Assembly: GCF_004919685.1 (NCBI RefSeq)
Contig: NZ_SMYZ01000050.1
Span: 1-43,421 of the forward strand
Length of the DNA: 43,421 bases
From: Mesorhizobium norvegicum
GTDB lineage: Bacteria; Pseudomonadota; Alphaproteobacteria; Rhizobiales; Rhizobiaceae
Reading direction: 5' to 3'
Position 1 is the first letter of the stretch. Each line of letters begins with the position of its first letter. Under the pieces are notes generated by a model that made no database searches, was not told the origin of the DNA, and saw nothing but the letters and a program-made list of their open reading frames with translations. Both the position numbers and the translations under genes were made by a program. Shown piece by piece: positions 1-8,335 of this stretch.

Positions 1-153
1 TTGATTAGCTACCGACAGTGCGCCGGAGAAATCGTAAAAATATGGAATTGGCGCACCAAACCGTGAGCGGCGCAATGATTCGCTTGCAGCCCCCTTGCCG
101 CCGCTCTAGCGTTCCTGCGTTTGAGCAAACCAAGAAAAGCAAGGGAAACGCCG

Positions 154-573
154 ATGTTGCCGGGCCTGAAGGCCGGATTCACGCTGGACGCCCGGCTGGA
201 GGCGGACAGCGAGCAGTTGATGTGGCTTGGGCTGTGCGAACTGCGCGTGATGAACGACCGCCGCTGGCCATGGCTGCTCCTGGTGCCGCAGCGGCCGGGC
301 GCGGAGGAAATCCACGACATGACGCCGCTCGACCAGGCGATGCTGACCTTCGAGACCAATATGGTGGCACAGGCGCTGAAGAAGGCGACCGGCTGTACCA
401 AGATCAACACCGGCGCGCTCGGCAACATCGTGCGCCAGCTGCACATCCATGTCATCGCGCGTTCGGAAGGCGATCCCGGCTGGCCAGGCCCGGTGTGGGG
501 GCACGGCCTGCGTGAACCCTATCAACGTTCCGACCTGCGGCGGTTTGCCGAAACGATCAAGGCGGCGCTATAA
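154..573 (+). CDS. HIT-family nucleotide hydrolase/transferase
   Basis: Small HIT-domain protein (139 aa), expected to be a cytoplasmic hydrolase acting on a dinucleoside polyphosphate or nucleoside phosphoramidate. The C-terminal half has the motif QLHIHVIAR, which is the HIT triad with Gln in place of the first His; the two remaining His residues are kept. The conserved tail GDPGWPGPVWG follows it, as in a proteobacterial subgroup I recognise. I chose the ATG at 154 because AAGGGA lies 7 bases upstream; an in-frame TTG at 121 would add 11 residues with no clear ribosome site. It is followed after 41 bases by nudC, another nucleotide-cleaving enzyme on the same strand, so a nucleotide-sanitation transcription unit is plausible. 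Family call is firm; substrate is unknown. Confidence 0.9.
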   Translation: MLPGLKAGFTLDARLEADSEQLMWLGLCELRVMNDRRWPWLLLVPQRPGAEEIHDMTPLDQAMLTFETNMVAQALKKATGCTKINTGALGNIVRQLHIHVIARSEGDPGWPGPVWGHGLREPYQRSDLRRFAETIKAAL

Positions 574-614
574 GCGTTCCCCGTGTCCATCCCGCAACGT
601 ACGCCAGAGTCTCC

Positions 615-1556
615 ATGAGCTTCCGCCTGTTTGACGCGCCTTTGCGCGAGCCGAGCCAGTTCGTCGGCTTTGCCGGCAACACCATCGACCGGCAATCCGA
701 GAACCGCGCCGACGATTCCGTCGACAAGGCGCTCGCCGATCCGGCGACGCGGCTGCTTCTGATGAATGGCGGCCGGCTCTATCTGAAGCTCGGGGATGGC
801 GGCCTTGATCCCTGGTTCGGCGCGGCCGAAAGCCAACCCTTCAAACCATCCCTCGAACAGGGTGTTCTGCTCGGCTTTTCCGAAAACGGACCGGTGCTGG
901 CCGTGCCGGCCGGCATCGACGCCGATCAATTGCCGGAAACCATCAAGGCCATCGACTACCGCTCGGTCTATATGCAAGGGCTGATCGACGAGGCGGCTGC
1001 CGGCGCGATGGCGCAAGGGGCGGCCCTGCTTGCCTGGCATGCCAGCCATCGTTTCTGCAGCAAATGCGGCACGCAATCGCAGATGCGGGCCGGCGGCTAC
1101 AAGCGGCATTGCCCGAATTGCGGCACCGAGCATTTTCCGCGCACCGACCCGGTGGCGATCATGCTGACGGCGACGCGGGAGAAGTGCCTGCTCGGGCGCG
1201 GCCGGCATTTCGCGCCGGGCATGTACTCGGCCCTTGCCGGCTTCATCGAGCCGGGTGAGACGATCGAAGCGGCGGTGCGCCGCGAGACGCTGGAAGAGGC
1301 CGGCATCAGGCTTGGCCGCGTCGTCTACCACGCCAGCCAGCCCTGGCCGTTTCCCTATTCGCTGATGATCGGCTGCTTTGGCGAGCCGCTCAACGACGAT
1401 ATCCAGGCCGATCTCAACGAGCTGGAGGACTGCCGCTGGTTTGCCCGCGACGAGGTGCGTTTGATGCTGACCCGGGAGCATCCCGGCAATTTGATCACGC
1501 CACCGAAAGGCGCCATTGCGCATCACCTCATCCGCGCCTGGGTCGACTCGGAATGA
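615..1556 (+). CDS. nudC: NADH pyrophosphatase NudC (Nudix hydrolase)
   Basis: NAD(H) diphosphatase, which cleaves NADH to NMNH and AMP; family members also remove NAD caps from RNA. Three diagnostic blocks are visible in the 313 aa protein. A four-cysteine zinc ribbon has CSKCG near residue 148 and CPNCG near 166. The Nudix box lies at about 216-238, starting GFIEPGETIEAA and containing RETLEEAG. The NudC-specific SQPWPFPYS signature follows some 20 residues later. The N-terminal third is the variable domain usual for the family. It lies 41 bases after the HIT gene on the same strand, and the Dabb gene follows after 37 bases, so the three may be cotranscribed. Length agrees with rhizobial NudC. 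Function is confidently assigned; a role in RNA decapping is known from the family but not visible here. Confidence 0.95.
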   Translation: MSFRLFDAPLREPSQFVGFAGNTIDRQSENRADDSVDKALADPATRLLLMNGGRLYLKLGDGGLDPWFGAAESQPFKPSLEQGVLLGFSENGPVLAVPAGIDADQLPETIKAIDYRSVYMQGLIDEAAAGAMAQGAALLAWHASHRFCSKCGTQSQMRAGGYKRHCPNCGTEHFPRTDPVAIMLTATREKCLLGRGRHFAPGMYSALAGFIEPGETIEAAVRRETLEEAGIRLGRVVYHASQPWPFPYSLMIGCFGEPLNDDIQADLNELEDCRWFARDEVRLMLTREHPGNLITPPKGAIAHHLIRAWVDSE

Positions 1557-1593
1557 TGGCAGCGAACACCGAAAGACATTGCAGGAGCAGGAC

Positions 1594-1899
1594 ATGATCC
1601 GTCACACCGTCGTCTTCACGCTGAAGCATCCGCCGCATTCGCTGGAGGAAAAGAGGTTCCTGGTCGACGCCAAGAAAATCCTCACCGCGATCAGGGGCGT
1701 CACGCATTTCGAGCAATTGCGGCAGATCAGCCCCAAGAACGACTATCACTTCGGCTTCTCGATGGAGTTCGCCGACCAGGCCGCCTACAACAGGTTCAAC
1801 GACCATCCAGACCATGTCGCCTTCGTGCGCGACCGCTGGGTGCCGGAGGTCGCGGCGTTCATGGAGATCGACTACGTGCCACTGGGCGCGGTGATTTAG
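1594..1899 (+). CDS. Dabb-domain stress-responsive protein
   Basis: Protein of 101 aa covering one Dabb (dimeric alpha/beta barrel, ferredoxin-like) domain. It starts MIRHTVVFTLK and keeps the central HFGFSMEFADQAAYNRFNDH segment typical of these proteins. Dabb proteins dimerise through a beta-barrel; some are stress-induced in plants and others are small cyclases or monooxygenases, so the biochemical role is unknown. The ATG at 1594 was chosen because AGGAG sits 6 bases upstream; an in-frame extension back to 1516 would run into nudC and lacks a ribosome site. Its stop codon overlaps that of the convergent pheA by 4 bases (1896-1899). Probably the last gene of the HIT-nudC unit. Confidence 0.85.
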   Translation: MIRHTVVFTLKHPPHSLEEKRFLVDAKKILTAIRGVTHFEQLRQISPKNDYHFGFSMEFADQAAYNRFNDHPDHVAFVRDRWVPEVAAFMEIDYVPLGAVI

Positions 1900-2759
1900 T
1901 CCGCCACTTTCCACTGCTCACGCGACGCGCTGGCCGGATAGACACCGAGAATCCGCACTTCGCGCGAGAAGAAACGAAGCTCGTCCAGCGCCAGCTTGAC
2001 CAGCGGGTCGTCGGGATGGCCCTCGATGTCGGCGTAGAACAGCGTCGCCGTGAACGCGCCCAGCTGGTAGCTCTCCAGCTTGGTCATGTTGATGCCGTTG
2101 GTGGCAAACCCGCCCATCGCCTTGTAGAGCGCGGCCGGCACGTTGCGGACGCGGAAGATGAAGGTCGTCATCATCTTGACGTCAGCCGACGGGCGCTCGG
2201 CCCATTGCTTGTTCTTGGTCAAGACGACAAAGCGGGTGACGTTAGAGTCGGTGTCCTCGACATTTTGCTCGATGATATCGAGCCCATAGAGCGTCGCGGC
2301 CAGCGCCGGCGACAGCGCCGCCATGGTGCGGTCCTTGACCTCGGAGACCATCTTGGCGGCACCAGCCGTATCGCCGGCGACGATCGCCTTCCAGCCGTTC
2401 TTGCGGATGTATTTGCGGCACTGGCCAAGCGCGTGGATGTGGCTGTGCACCGTCTTGATCTCGTCGCGCTTGACGCCCGGCAGCACCATCAGCTGGAAAT
2501 GGATCGGCAGGAAATATTCGCCGATGATGTGCAGCTTCGATTCCGGTAGGAGATGATGGATGTCGGCGACGCGCCCGGCAATGGTGTTCTCGATCGGGAT
2601 CATGGCGAGGTCGGCCTTGCCGGTCTCGACCGCGTTGAACGCATCCTCGAAGGTCGGACACGGCAACGGTTCCATCGATGGATAGACGTTGCGGGAGGCG
2701 GTGTCGGAATTGGCGCCCGGCTCGCCCTGGAAGGATATTCTGTTGGTCTTTTCAGGCAT
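1896..2759 (-). CDS. pheA: Prephenate dehydratase
   Basis: Converts prephenate to phenylpyruvate, the committed step of phenylalanine synthesis. The 287 aa protein begins with ISFQGEPGANSDTA and has two periplasmic-binding-like lobes (about 1-180), including the catalytic TRF triplet in SNVTRFVVL. A C-terminal ACT domain (about 195-275) should provide feedback inhibition by phenylalanine. The usual ESRP motif of the ACT domain reads ESYQLG here, as in other alphaproteobacterial enzymes I know. It is a stand-alone dehydratase: there is no fused chorismate mutase as in E. coli PheA. It lies 44 bases downstream of kdsB on the same strand, an arrangement conserved in rhizobia, so the two are probably cotranscribed. 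Its 3' end overlaps the convergent Dabb gene by 4 bases. Confidence 0.95.
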   Translation of the reverse strand: MPEKTNRISFQGEPGANSDTASRNVYPSMEPLPCPTFEDAFNAVETGKADLAMIPIENTIAGRVADIHHLLPESKLHIIGEYFLPIHFQLMVLPGVKRDEIKTVHSHIHALGQCRKYIRKNGWKAIVAGDTAGAAKMVSEVKDRTMAALSPALAATLYGLDIIEQNVEDTDSNVTRFVVLTKNKQWAERPSADVKMMTTFIFRVRNVPAALYKAMGGFATNGINMTKLESYQLGAFTATLFYADIEGHPDDPLVKLALDELRFFSREVRILGVYPASASREQWKVAD

Positions 2760-2803
2760 GGGCCAATTCTCGATTCAAGGGGTCTCGGCTTCGAAGGGAT
2801 TTT

Positions 2804-3532
2804 TCAGTTTGCAAGGATGGTTCTGGCGCGTTCGAGGTCTTCCGGCGTGTCGACGCCAAGCGGTAGCGACTCGACGATCTCGACGTCGATGCGCATGCCG
2901 GCCTCCAGCGCCCGCAGCTGCTCCAGTCGCTCGCGGCGTTCGAGCGGCGACGGCTTCAGCGCGACAAAACGCTCGAGCGCGGCGCGACGATAGGCATAGA
3001 GACCGACATGGTGATAAAGCGGCCCTTCTCCCCAGGGTGCCGTGGCACGGGTGAAATAGAGCGCCCTCAGCCTGGTGCCCGAGAGCGGCGAACCGACGAT
3101 CTTGACGACGTTGGGATTGGTCTTTTCCTCGTCGCGGACGATCTCGACACCAAGGGTGGCGATGTCTACCGCCCCGTCCTCGAACGGCCTGAGCGACGCG
3201 GCGATGATCTGGGGATCGATGGTCGGCAGGTCGCCCTGCACATTGACGATGGTTTCGACCTTGCGCTCAGGATCAAGCGCGACCAGCGCTTCGTGGATGC
3301 GGTCTGAGCCGGATTCGTGGTCCATGCGCGTCATCACGGCCTCGAAACCGTGTGCGCGCACCGCTTCGGCCACACTTTGCGTGTCGGTCGCCACCACCAC
3401 CCGGCCAAGGCCGGCCTCGGCGGCGCGGCGGGCGACATGGACGATCATCGGGGCGCCGGCGATGTCGGCCAGCGGCTTGCCCGGCAGGCGGGTCGAGGCC
3501 ATGCGGGCCGGGATCAGGATCAGCGTGGACAT
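2804..3532 (-). CDS. kdsB: 3-deoxy-manno-octulosonate cytidylyltransferase
   Basis: CMP-KDO synthetase: activates KDO with CTP for assembly of the lipopolysaccharide inner core, in the cytoplasm. The 242 aa protein (E. coli KdsB is of similar size) begins with the nucleotide-binding PARMASTRLPGKPL motif and carries the NVQGDLPTIDP metal/CTP segment and YHHVGLYAYRR further on. I start it at 3532 (MSTLILIPARM); a longer in-frame reading to 3586 adds 18 residues with no homologous look. It is first in the likely kdsB-pheA unit and is divergent from the cytochrome c gene across a 194-base intergenic region that must hold both promoters. Its presence implies a KDO-containing lipopolysaccharide. 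Confidence 0.95.
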   Translation of the reverse strand: MSTLILIPARMASTRLPGKPLADIAGAPMIVHVARRAAEAGLGRVVVATDTQSVAEAVRAHGFEAVMTRMDHESGSDRIHEALVALDPERKVETIVNVQGDLPTIDPQIIAASLRPFEDGAVDIATLGVEIVRDEEKTNPNVVKIVGSPLSGTRLRALYFTRATAPWGEGPLYHHVGLYAYRRAALERFVALKPSPLERRERLEQLRALEAGMRIDVEIVESLPLGVDTPEDLERARTILAN

Positions 3533-3726
3533 CTCAGGTGCAAAGCGTCTCAAAAAGTGGGCAGGGAAAGTGGCAAAAGGTCTCACTGGAAGCGCCCTTA
3601 TAGGTGTTGCAACGCCGCAGCAAAAGACCTAGTTTCCGCCCGATTTGACCGCCCTGGCAGGGTGGGTCACGATACCGACGGACGGAGTGAACGGTTCGGT
3701 CCGCCGGAAAAGGGAGCAAGGGGCGT

Positions 3727-4401
3727 ATGGATTCCAACGAAGTCAACAAACTGCTCGCCGGATTGCTCGGAACCGTTTTCGTGGTCTTCTCGGTCGGCAT
3801 TGTGTCCGATGCGCTGTTTGCTTCGCCGGCGCCGGAAAAGCCCGGTTTCGCCATCGAGGCCACGGAGCCGGCCGAAGGCGGCCCGGCCGCGCCTGCCGCC
3901 GAAGCCAAGCCGATCGCCGACCTGCTGGCGACCGCCAATGTCGAGCAGGGTGCTGCCGTCTTCAAGAAGTGCCAGGCCTGCCATTCCGGCGAAAAGGGCG
4001 GCCCCAACAAGGTCGGCCCGGATCTGTGGGATCTCGTCGACCGCCCGGTGGCCGAGCATGAAGGCTTTGCCTATTCGGCCGGCATGAAGGAATTTTCCAA
4101 GGGCGGCACCGAGAAGTGGACCTACGACAACATCAACCACTTCATCACCTCGCCGAAGAAATTCGTAAAGGGCACCGCCATGGGCTTCGCCGGCCTGCCC
4201 AAGGACGAGGACCGTGCCAACGTCATCGCCTATCTGCGCACGCTGTCCGACAGCCCCAAGCCGCTGCCGGCACCAGGCGCTGCCGCCGATGCGAGCGCGC
4301 CGGCCAAGCCGGCTGAAGCCGCAGCTCCCGCCAAGCCAGCAGCGCCGGCCGCTCCCGCCGCCCCGGCTCCAGCCGCACCCGCACCGGCGCCGGCTCAATA
4401 A
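3727..4401 (+). CDS. cycM: Membrane-anchored cytochrome c (CycM type)
   Basis: Class I c-type cytochrome held in the cytoplasmic membrane by an uncleaved N-terminal helix (about residues 8-30), with its haem domain in the periplasm. Haem is attached at CQACH (Cys82, Cys85, His86) and Met152 in GTAMGFAG is the likely sixth ligand. CycM of Bradyrhizobium, which passes electrons from the bc1 complex to the aa3 oxidase, is the best-known relative; that role is inferred here. The last 45 or so residues are almost only Ala, Pro and Lys, a low-complexity tail outside the cytochrome fold. A strong terminator follows at 4426-4453. It is monocistronic and divergent from kdsB. Confidence 0.9.
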   Translation: MDSNEVNKLLAGLLGTVFVVFSVGIVSDALFASPAPEKPGFAIEATEPAEGGPAAPAAEAKPIADLLATANVEQGAAVFKKCQACHSGEKGGPNKVGPDLWDLVDRPVAEHEGFAYSAGMKEFSKGGTEKWTYDNINHFITSPKKFVKGTAMGFAGLPKDEDRANVIAYLRTLSDSPKPLPAPGAAADASAPAKPAEAAAPAKPAAPAAPAAPAPAAPAPAPAQ

Positions 4402-4425
4402 CCAGATATCATCTCGACGACCTTG

Positions 4426-4453
4426 AAAAAGCCGGGTTCAGCCCGGCTTTTTT
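4426..4453 (+). terminator. Rho-independent terminator after cytochrome c
   Basis: A perfect 6-bp GC stem (GCCGGG 4431-4436, CCCGGC 4442-4447) with a 5-base loop is followed by six T residues (4448-4453). It is preceded by five A residues, so the hairpin could be extended to 11 bp and might work on both strands. It closes the cytochrome c transcript and insulates the peptide transporter operon. Confidence 0.9.
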
Positions 4454-4459
4454 GTTAGG

Positions 4460-4500
4460 AAAACCGCATATGCGGCGACAAAGCCGCGCATGGCGGTTTT
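4460..4500 (+). promoter_or_regulatory. Long hairpin in the yej operon leader
   Basis: Outer arms AAAACCGC (4460-4467) and GCGGTTTT (4493-4500) enclose a second imperfect stem (ATGCGGC with GCCGCGCAT). It ends in TTTT about 57 bases before the first binding-protein start. It could be a second terminator for read-through from the cytochrome gene or an attenuator in the yej leader; the sequence alone does not decide. Confidence 0.45.
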
Positions 4501-4556
4501 CACGAGCGCCAAATCATCTAGATTGCCCATAACGGGCATTGCGAAGAGGATAGTGC

Positions 4557-6437
4557 ATGACGGTTGGCCGAACGCTTCTCAAGTCGTTGCTGGCGGCAGC
4601 CCTTCTGGCGGCGGGATTGCAGGCTGCCCGCGCCGACGAATGGCGCACCACCTCATCGCTGATCGGCGAGTCCAAATACGGCGACAATTTCCAGCACTAC
4701 GACTACGTCAACCCGAATGCGCCCAAGGGCGGCACGCTGAACCGGGTGGTGATCGGCACCTTCGACAACTTCAATCCCTATATCGTGCAGGGATCGCCGG
4801 CGGCCGGCCTCGTCGGATTCGGCGGCGGCCTGCTGTACGACACCCTCATGGAGCAGGCGACCGACGAAGGCAGCACCAGTCATCCGCTGATCGCCAATGC
4901 CTACAAATATCCGGCCGACTATTCCTCGGCGACCTACCGGCTCGACCCGCGCGCCAAATGGCATGACGGCCAGCCGATCACCGTCGACGACGTGATCTGG
5001 TCGTTCAAGGTGCTGAAGGCCAACAGCCCGTTGTACAATCGCTATTTTGAGAACGTCACCGACGCGGTCGCGGTCTCCGACCGCGAGGTCGAGTTCCATT
5101 TCAACCAGAAGGGCAACAGGGAACTGCCGAAGATTCTCGGCGATCTGGTCGTTCTGCCGAAGCACTGGTGGGAGGGCAACGACGCCAATGGCAAGAAACG
5201 CGACATCACCAAAACGACTCTGGAGCCGCCGCTGGGGTCAGCCGCCTACAAGATCGCCAGTTTCAAGCCGGGTTCTGAAATCATCTGGCAGCGTGTGCCG
5301 GACTATTGGGGCGCCAAACTGCCGGTGAAGATCGGCCGCGAGAATTTCGACAAGCAGCGTTTCAGCTATTTCCTTGACGACAACGCCGGTTGGCAGGCCT
5401 TCACCAAGGGGGGCTTCGAGGACTTCCGCGCCGAGGCACGCGCCCAGCGTTGGGCGGTCGAGTACACCTTTCCGGCGATCAAATCAGGAGATGTCATAAA
5501 AAAGGAATTCCCCACGACGTCACCGGAACCCATGCAGGCCTATTTGATGAATACGCGCCGCCCGCTGTTCCAGGATGTGCGTGTACGCCAGGCACTCACC
5601 TACGCGTATGATTTCGAGAGCATGAACCGAACCATTTTCTTCGGCGCCTATACGCGCACGGACAGCTATTTCGAAGGCGGCGATCTGGCCTCGACTGGCC
5701 TGCCACAAGGCAAGGAGCTGGAGATTCTCCAGCCGTTTCGAGACAAGTTGCCCCCTGAACTGTTCACGCAGGAATTCAAGCTGCCTGTATACGACACGCC
5801 ACAATCGGGGCGCGAGAATTTGCGCAAGGCCTACGAGCTTTTCAAGCAAGCCGGTTGGGTCAATCAGGCCGGAAAGCTGGTGAATGCGAAGACCGGCGAA
5901 GTGTTCAAGATCGAGTTCCTCGGCAATGATCCCGTTGACGAGCGGGTCGCCTCGCCTTTCATCGACAATTTGCGTCGCCTGGGCATCGATGCAACGCTGC
6001 GCATTGTCGATGACAGTCAGTATACGAACCGAACCCGCGCTTTCGACTTCGACATGCTGGCGCTCACAGGCTTTCAGCAATCCAACTCACCTGGCAACGA
6101 ACAGCGCGACTTTTTCAGTTCCACTGCAGCGGACAGGGCCGGGTCACGCAATTTGGCCGGCATCAAGAACCCTGTCGTCGATGCACTGATCGACCGCGTC
6201 ATCTTTGCAACTGACCGTGATGACCTGGTGGCTGCGACCCGCGCCCTCGACAGGGTGTTGCTTTGGAACTTCTACATGGTGCCGCAATGGCACCTGGGGA
6301 AAGTTCGGGCTGCATACTGGAACAAGTTCGACATGCCTGAAATGCAGCCAACCTATCTCGGCGTCGATTTGGACTCCTGGTGGATCGACCCGGACAAGGA
6401 AAAGGCGCTGGCGGCCAAGTACAAGGGCAGCAATTGA
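4557..6437 (+). CDS. yejA: Peptide ABC transporter substrate-binding protein, YejA family (first copy)
   Basis: Periplasmic family-5 solute-binding protein (626 aa) for an oligopeptide-type ABC importer. A Sec signal peptide covers about residues 1-26 (hydrophobic run LLAAALLAAGL, likely cleavage after ARA). The mature protein opens with the YejA-type block HYDYVNPNAPKGG and has the family-5 segment YRLDPRAKWHDGQPIT. The start ATG has a GAGGA ribosome site about 7 bases upstream. The next gene is a homologue that begins inside this stop codon (TGATG at 6435-6439), giving tight translational coupling. E. coli YejABEF imports the peptide antibiotic microcin C, and the rhizobial system has been linked to tolerance of plant NCR peptides; both are family knowledge. 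The ligand is unknown. Confidence 0.9.
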   Translation: MTVGRTLLKSLLAAALLAAGLQAARADEWRTTSSLIGESKYGDNFQHYDYVNPNAPKGGTLNRVVIGTFDNFNPYIVQGSPAAGLVGFGGGLLYDTLMEQATDEGSTSHPLIANAYKYPADYSSATYRLDPRAKWHDGQPITVDDVIWSFKVLKANSPLYNRYFENVTDAVAVSDREVEFHFNQKGNRELPKILGDLVVLPKHWWEGNDANGKKRDITKTTLEPPLGSAAYKIASFKPGSEIIWQRVPDYWGAKLPVKIGRENFDKQRFSYFLDDNAGWQAFTKGGFEDFRAEARAQRWAVEYTFPAIKSGDVIKKEFPTTSPEPMQAYLMNTRRPLFQDVRVRQALTYAYDFESMNRTIFFGAYTRTDSYFEGGDLASTGLPQGKELEILQPFRDKLPPELFTQEFKLPVYDTPQSGRENLRKAYELFKQAGWVNQAGKLVNAKTGEVFKIEFLGNDPVDERVASPFIDNLRRLGIDATLRIVDDSQYTNRTRAFDFDMLALTGFQQSNSPGNEQRDFFSSTAADRAGSRNLAGIKNPVVDALIDRVIFATDRDDLVAATRALDRVLLWNFYMVPQWHLGKVRAAYWNKFDMPEMQPTYLGVDLDSWWIDPDKEKALAAKYKGSN

Positions 6438-8305
6438 TGGCGGCCCTGCCCCGTCGCGGCTTTCTGGCCCTCGGCACGGCAGCAGTCGCGGCAACTCTGT
6501 TGCCAGGCCGGGCCTTCGCCGATATTGCGACCGGCACCAAACTGCACGGCCTGTCGGCTTTCGGCGACCTCAAATACAGACCGGACTTCACGCATTTCGA
6601 CTATGTCAATCCGGATGCCCCAAAGGGCGGCCAGATGAATTTCGCGCCGCCGAACGCCACCTTGAATCAGAGCTTCCTGACCTTCAACACATTGAACTCA
6701 CTGGTGTTGAAGGGGGAGGCGCCGCCGCGCACCGAACTCTGTTTCGATTCGCTGATGACAAGCGCGCTCGATGAGCCGGATGCGGTCTATGGCCTGCTTG
6801 CCGAAACCGTTACGCTGTCGCCAGACCGCAACGGTTTCCGCTTCGCGCTGCGACCGCAAGCGCGTTTCCACGACGGCTCGCCGCTGACCGCGGAAGACGT
6901 TGTCTTCGCGCTGAAGCTTTATAAAGACAAGGGCCATCCGAACCTTTCCCAGGCGTTGCGGTATATGACTGAGGCGGTCGCGGTCGATCCCGTAACCCTC
7001 AATCTCACCTTCAACGGCAAACAGTCGGCGCAAAACATCCTTGCGATCGTGGGAATGCCGATCGTCTCCAAGGCCTTTTATACGGCCAATGATTTCGATG
7101 CCTCGACCATGACACCGCCGCTTGGCTCGGGACCCTACAAAATTGGGCGCGTGGCGGCCGGACAGACTGTCGAATATGGCCGGGTGGCCGACTATTGGGG
7201 CCGCGATCTCCCAGTGAACCGCGGCCTCTACAATTTCGACCGCATCCGCATCGACTTCTATCTTGACCGGCAAGCGGCATTCGAGGCCTTCAAGAAAGGC
7301 GACACGCATTTTCGCGAGGAATTCACCGCGCGGGTATGGGCTACCGGATACGACTTTCCGGCGCTGAAGGACGGCAAGGTCGTCAAACGGGAATTTCCCG
7401 GCGAGAAGACGCCAGACATGCAGGGCGTCGCACTGAACCAGCGTCGTCCGCAATTCCGCGATGAGCGGGTGCGGCGGGCGATCGCCCGGTGCTTCGATTT
7501 CGAATGGATGAAGCGGGCGCTGTTTTACGGCTCTTACGAGCGCTCTCAATCGAACTTCGAACGGTCCGATTACAAAGCCGAAGGCTTGCCCTCGCCTGAG
7601 GAATTGGCCCTGCTGGAGCCATTCCGGGCCGAGTTGCCGCCGGAGGTCTTTGGCGAAGCCGTGACGCAACCTCTGTCCGACGGTTCGGGCCATGACCGCA
7701 AGCTGCTGGGCGAAGCTTCGAGATTGCTTGCGCAAGCCGGCTGGAAGCGCGCGGACAGTTTCCTTGTCAACGACAAGGGTGAGCGGCTGCGGGTCGAAAT
7801 GCTGGCGGAGGATGACGGCATCGTTCGCATCTTCACCCCATGGTCCGAGAATATGAAGGCGATCGGGATCGACGCCTCGATCCGGCAGGTCGATTCGGCA
7901 CAGTATGAACAGCGGCACAGCAATTACGACTTCGATCTTACCCTGCTGCATTGGTCGATCGGGGCGACGCCGACTGACGACGGCCTGGAGATGCTCTATG
8001 ATTCCCGGATGGCTAAAACGCCGGGGCAGCGCAACTATCCCGGCACCGAGAGCAAGGCCATCGACGCGCTGGTCGTGGCAGCCGGCAAGGCGAAAAGCCG
8101 AATTGAACTCGTCACGGCGCTCAGAGCGCTCGACCGGGTCTTGCGCGCGCGGCTGGACTGGATTCCAACATACTATCTGGCGAATCACCGCGTCGCCGAT
8201 TGGGACATGTTCGGCTTTGTCGAGCAGAAGCCCGATTTCGGCTTTCCGGTCGAGACGCTGTGGTGGTTCGATAAGGGCAAGGCGGCAAAAATTGGCAAAG
8301 GCTGA
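6437..8305 (+). CDS. Peptide ABC transporter substrate-binding protein, YejA family (second copy, Tat signal)
   Basis: Second family-5 binding protein (622 aa), homologous to the preceding one: HFDYVNPDAPKGG matches the first copy's HYDYVNPNAPKGG, and FRFALRPQARFHDGSPLT matches its YRLDPRAKWHDGQPIT. The export signal differs. Here PRRGFLALG followed by a hydrophobic stretch ending GRAFA is a twin-arginine signal, so this copy is probably exported folded by the Tat system, while the first copy has a Sec signal. The start at 6437 overlaps the upstream stop by one base; an in-frame start at 6380 would destroy the signal. It lies 30 bases before yejB. The pair probably gives one permease two ligand specificities. 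Tat export needs experimental support. Confidence 0.9.
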   Translation: MAALPRRGFLALGTAAVAATLLPGRAFADIATGTKLHGLSAFGDLKYRPDFTHFDYVNPDAPKGGQMNFAPPNATLNQSFLTFNTLNSLVLKGEAPPRTELCFDSLMTSALDEPDAVYGLLAETVTLSPDRNGFRFALRPQARFHDGSPLTAEDVVFALKLYKDKGHPNLSQALRYMTEAVAVDPVTLNLTFNGKQSAQNILAIVGMPIVSKAFYTANDFDASTMTPPLGSGPYKIGRVAAGQTVEYGRVADYWGRDLPVNRGLYNFDRIRIDFYLDRQAAFEAFKKGDTHFREEFTARVWATGYDFPALKDGKVVKREFPGEKTPDMQGVALNQRRPQFRDERVRRAIARCFDFEWMKRALFYGSYERSQSNFERSDYKAEGLPSPEELALLEPFRAELPPEVFGEAVTQPLSDGSGHDRKLLGEASRLLAQAGWKRADSFLVNDKGERLRVEMLAEDDGIVRIFTPWSENMKAIGIDASIRQVDSAQYEQRHSNYDFDLTLLHWSIGATPTDDGLEMLYDSRMAKTPGQRNYPGTESKAIDALVVAAGKAKSRIELVTALRALDRVLRARLDWIPTYYLANHRVADWDMFGFVEQKPDFGFPVETLWWFDKGKAAKIGKG

Positions 8306-8335
8306 GATATCAGTCCAACGGGGGCAGAAAGCCTG

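Noticed and set aside
6698..8188. Minus-strand open frame of 496 codons opposite the second yejA-like gene
   Set aside because: Composition typical of antisense shadows in GC-rich DNA; no ribosome site or family features.
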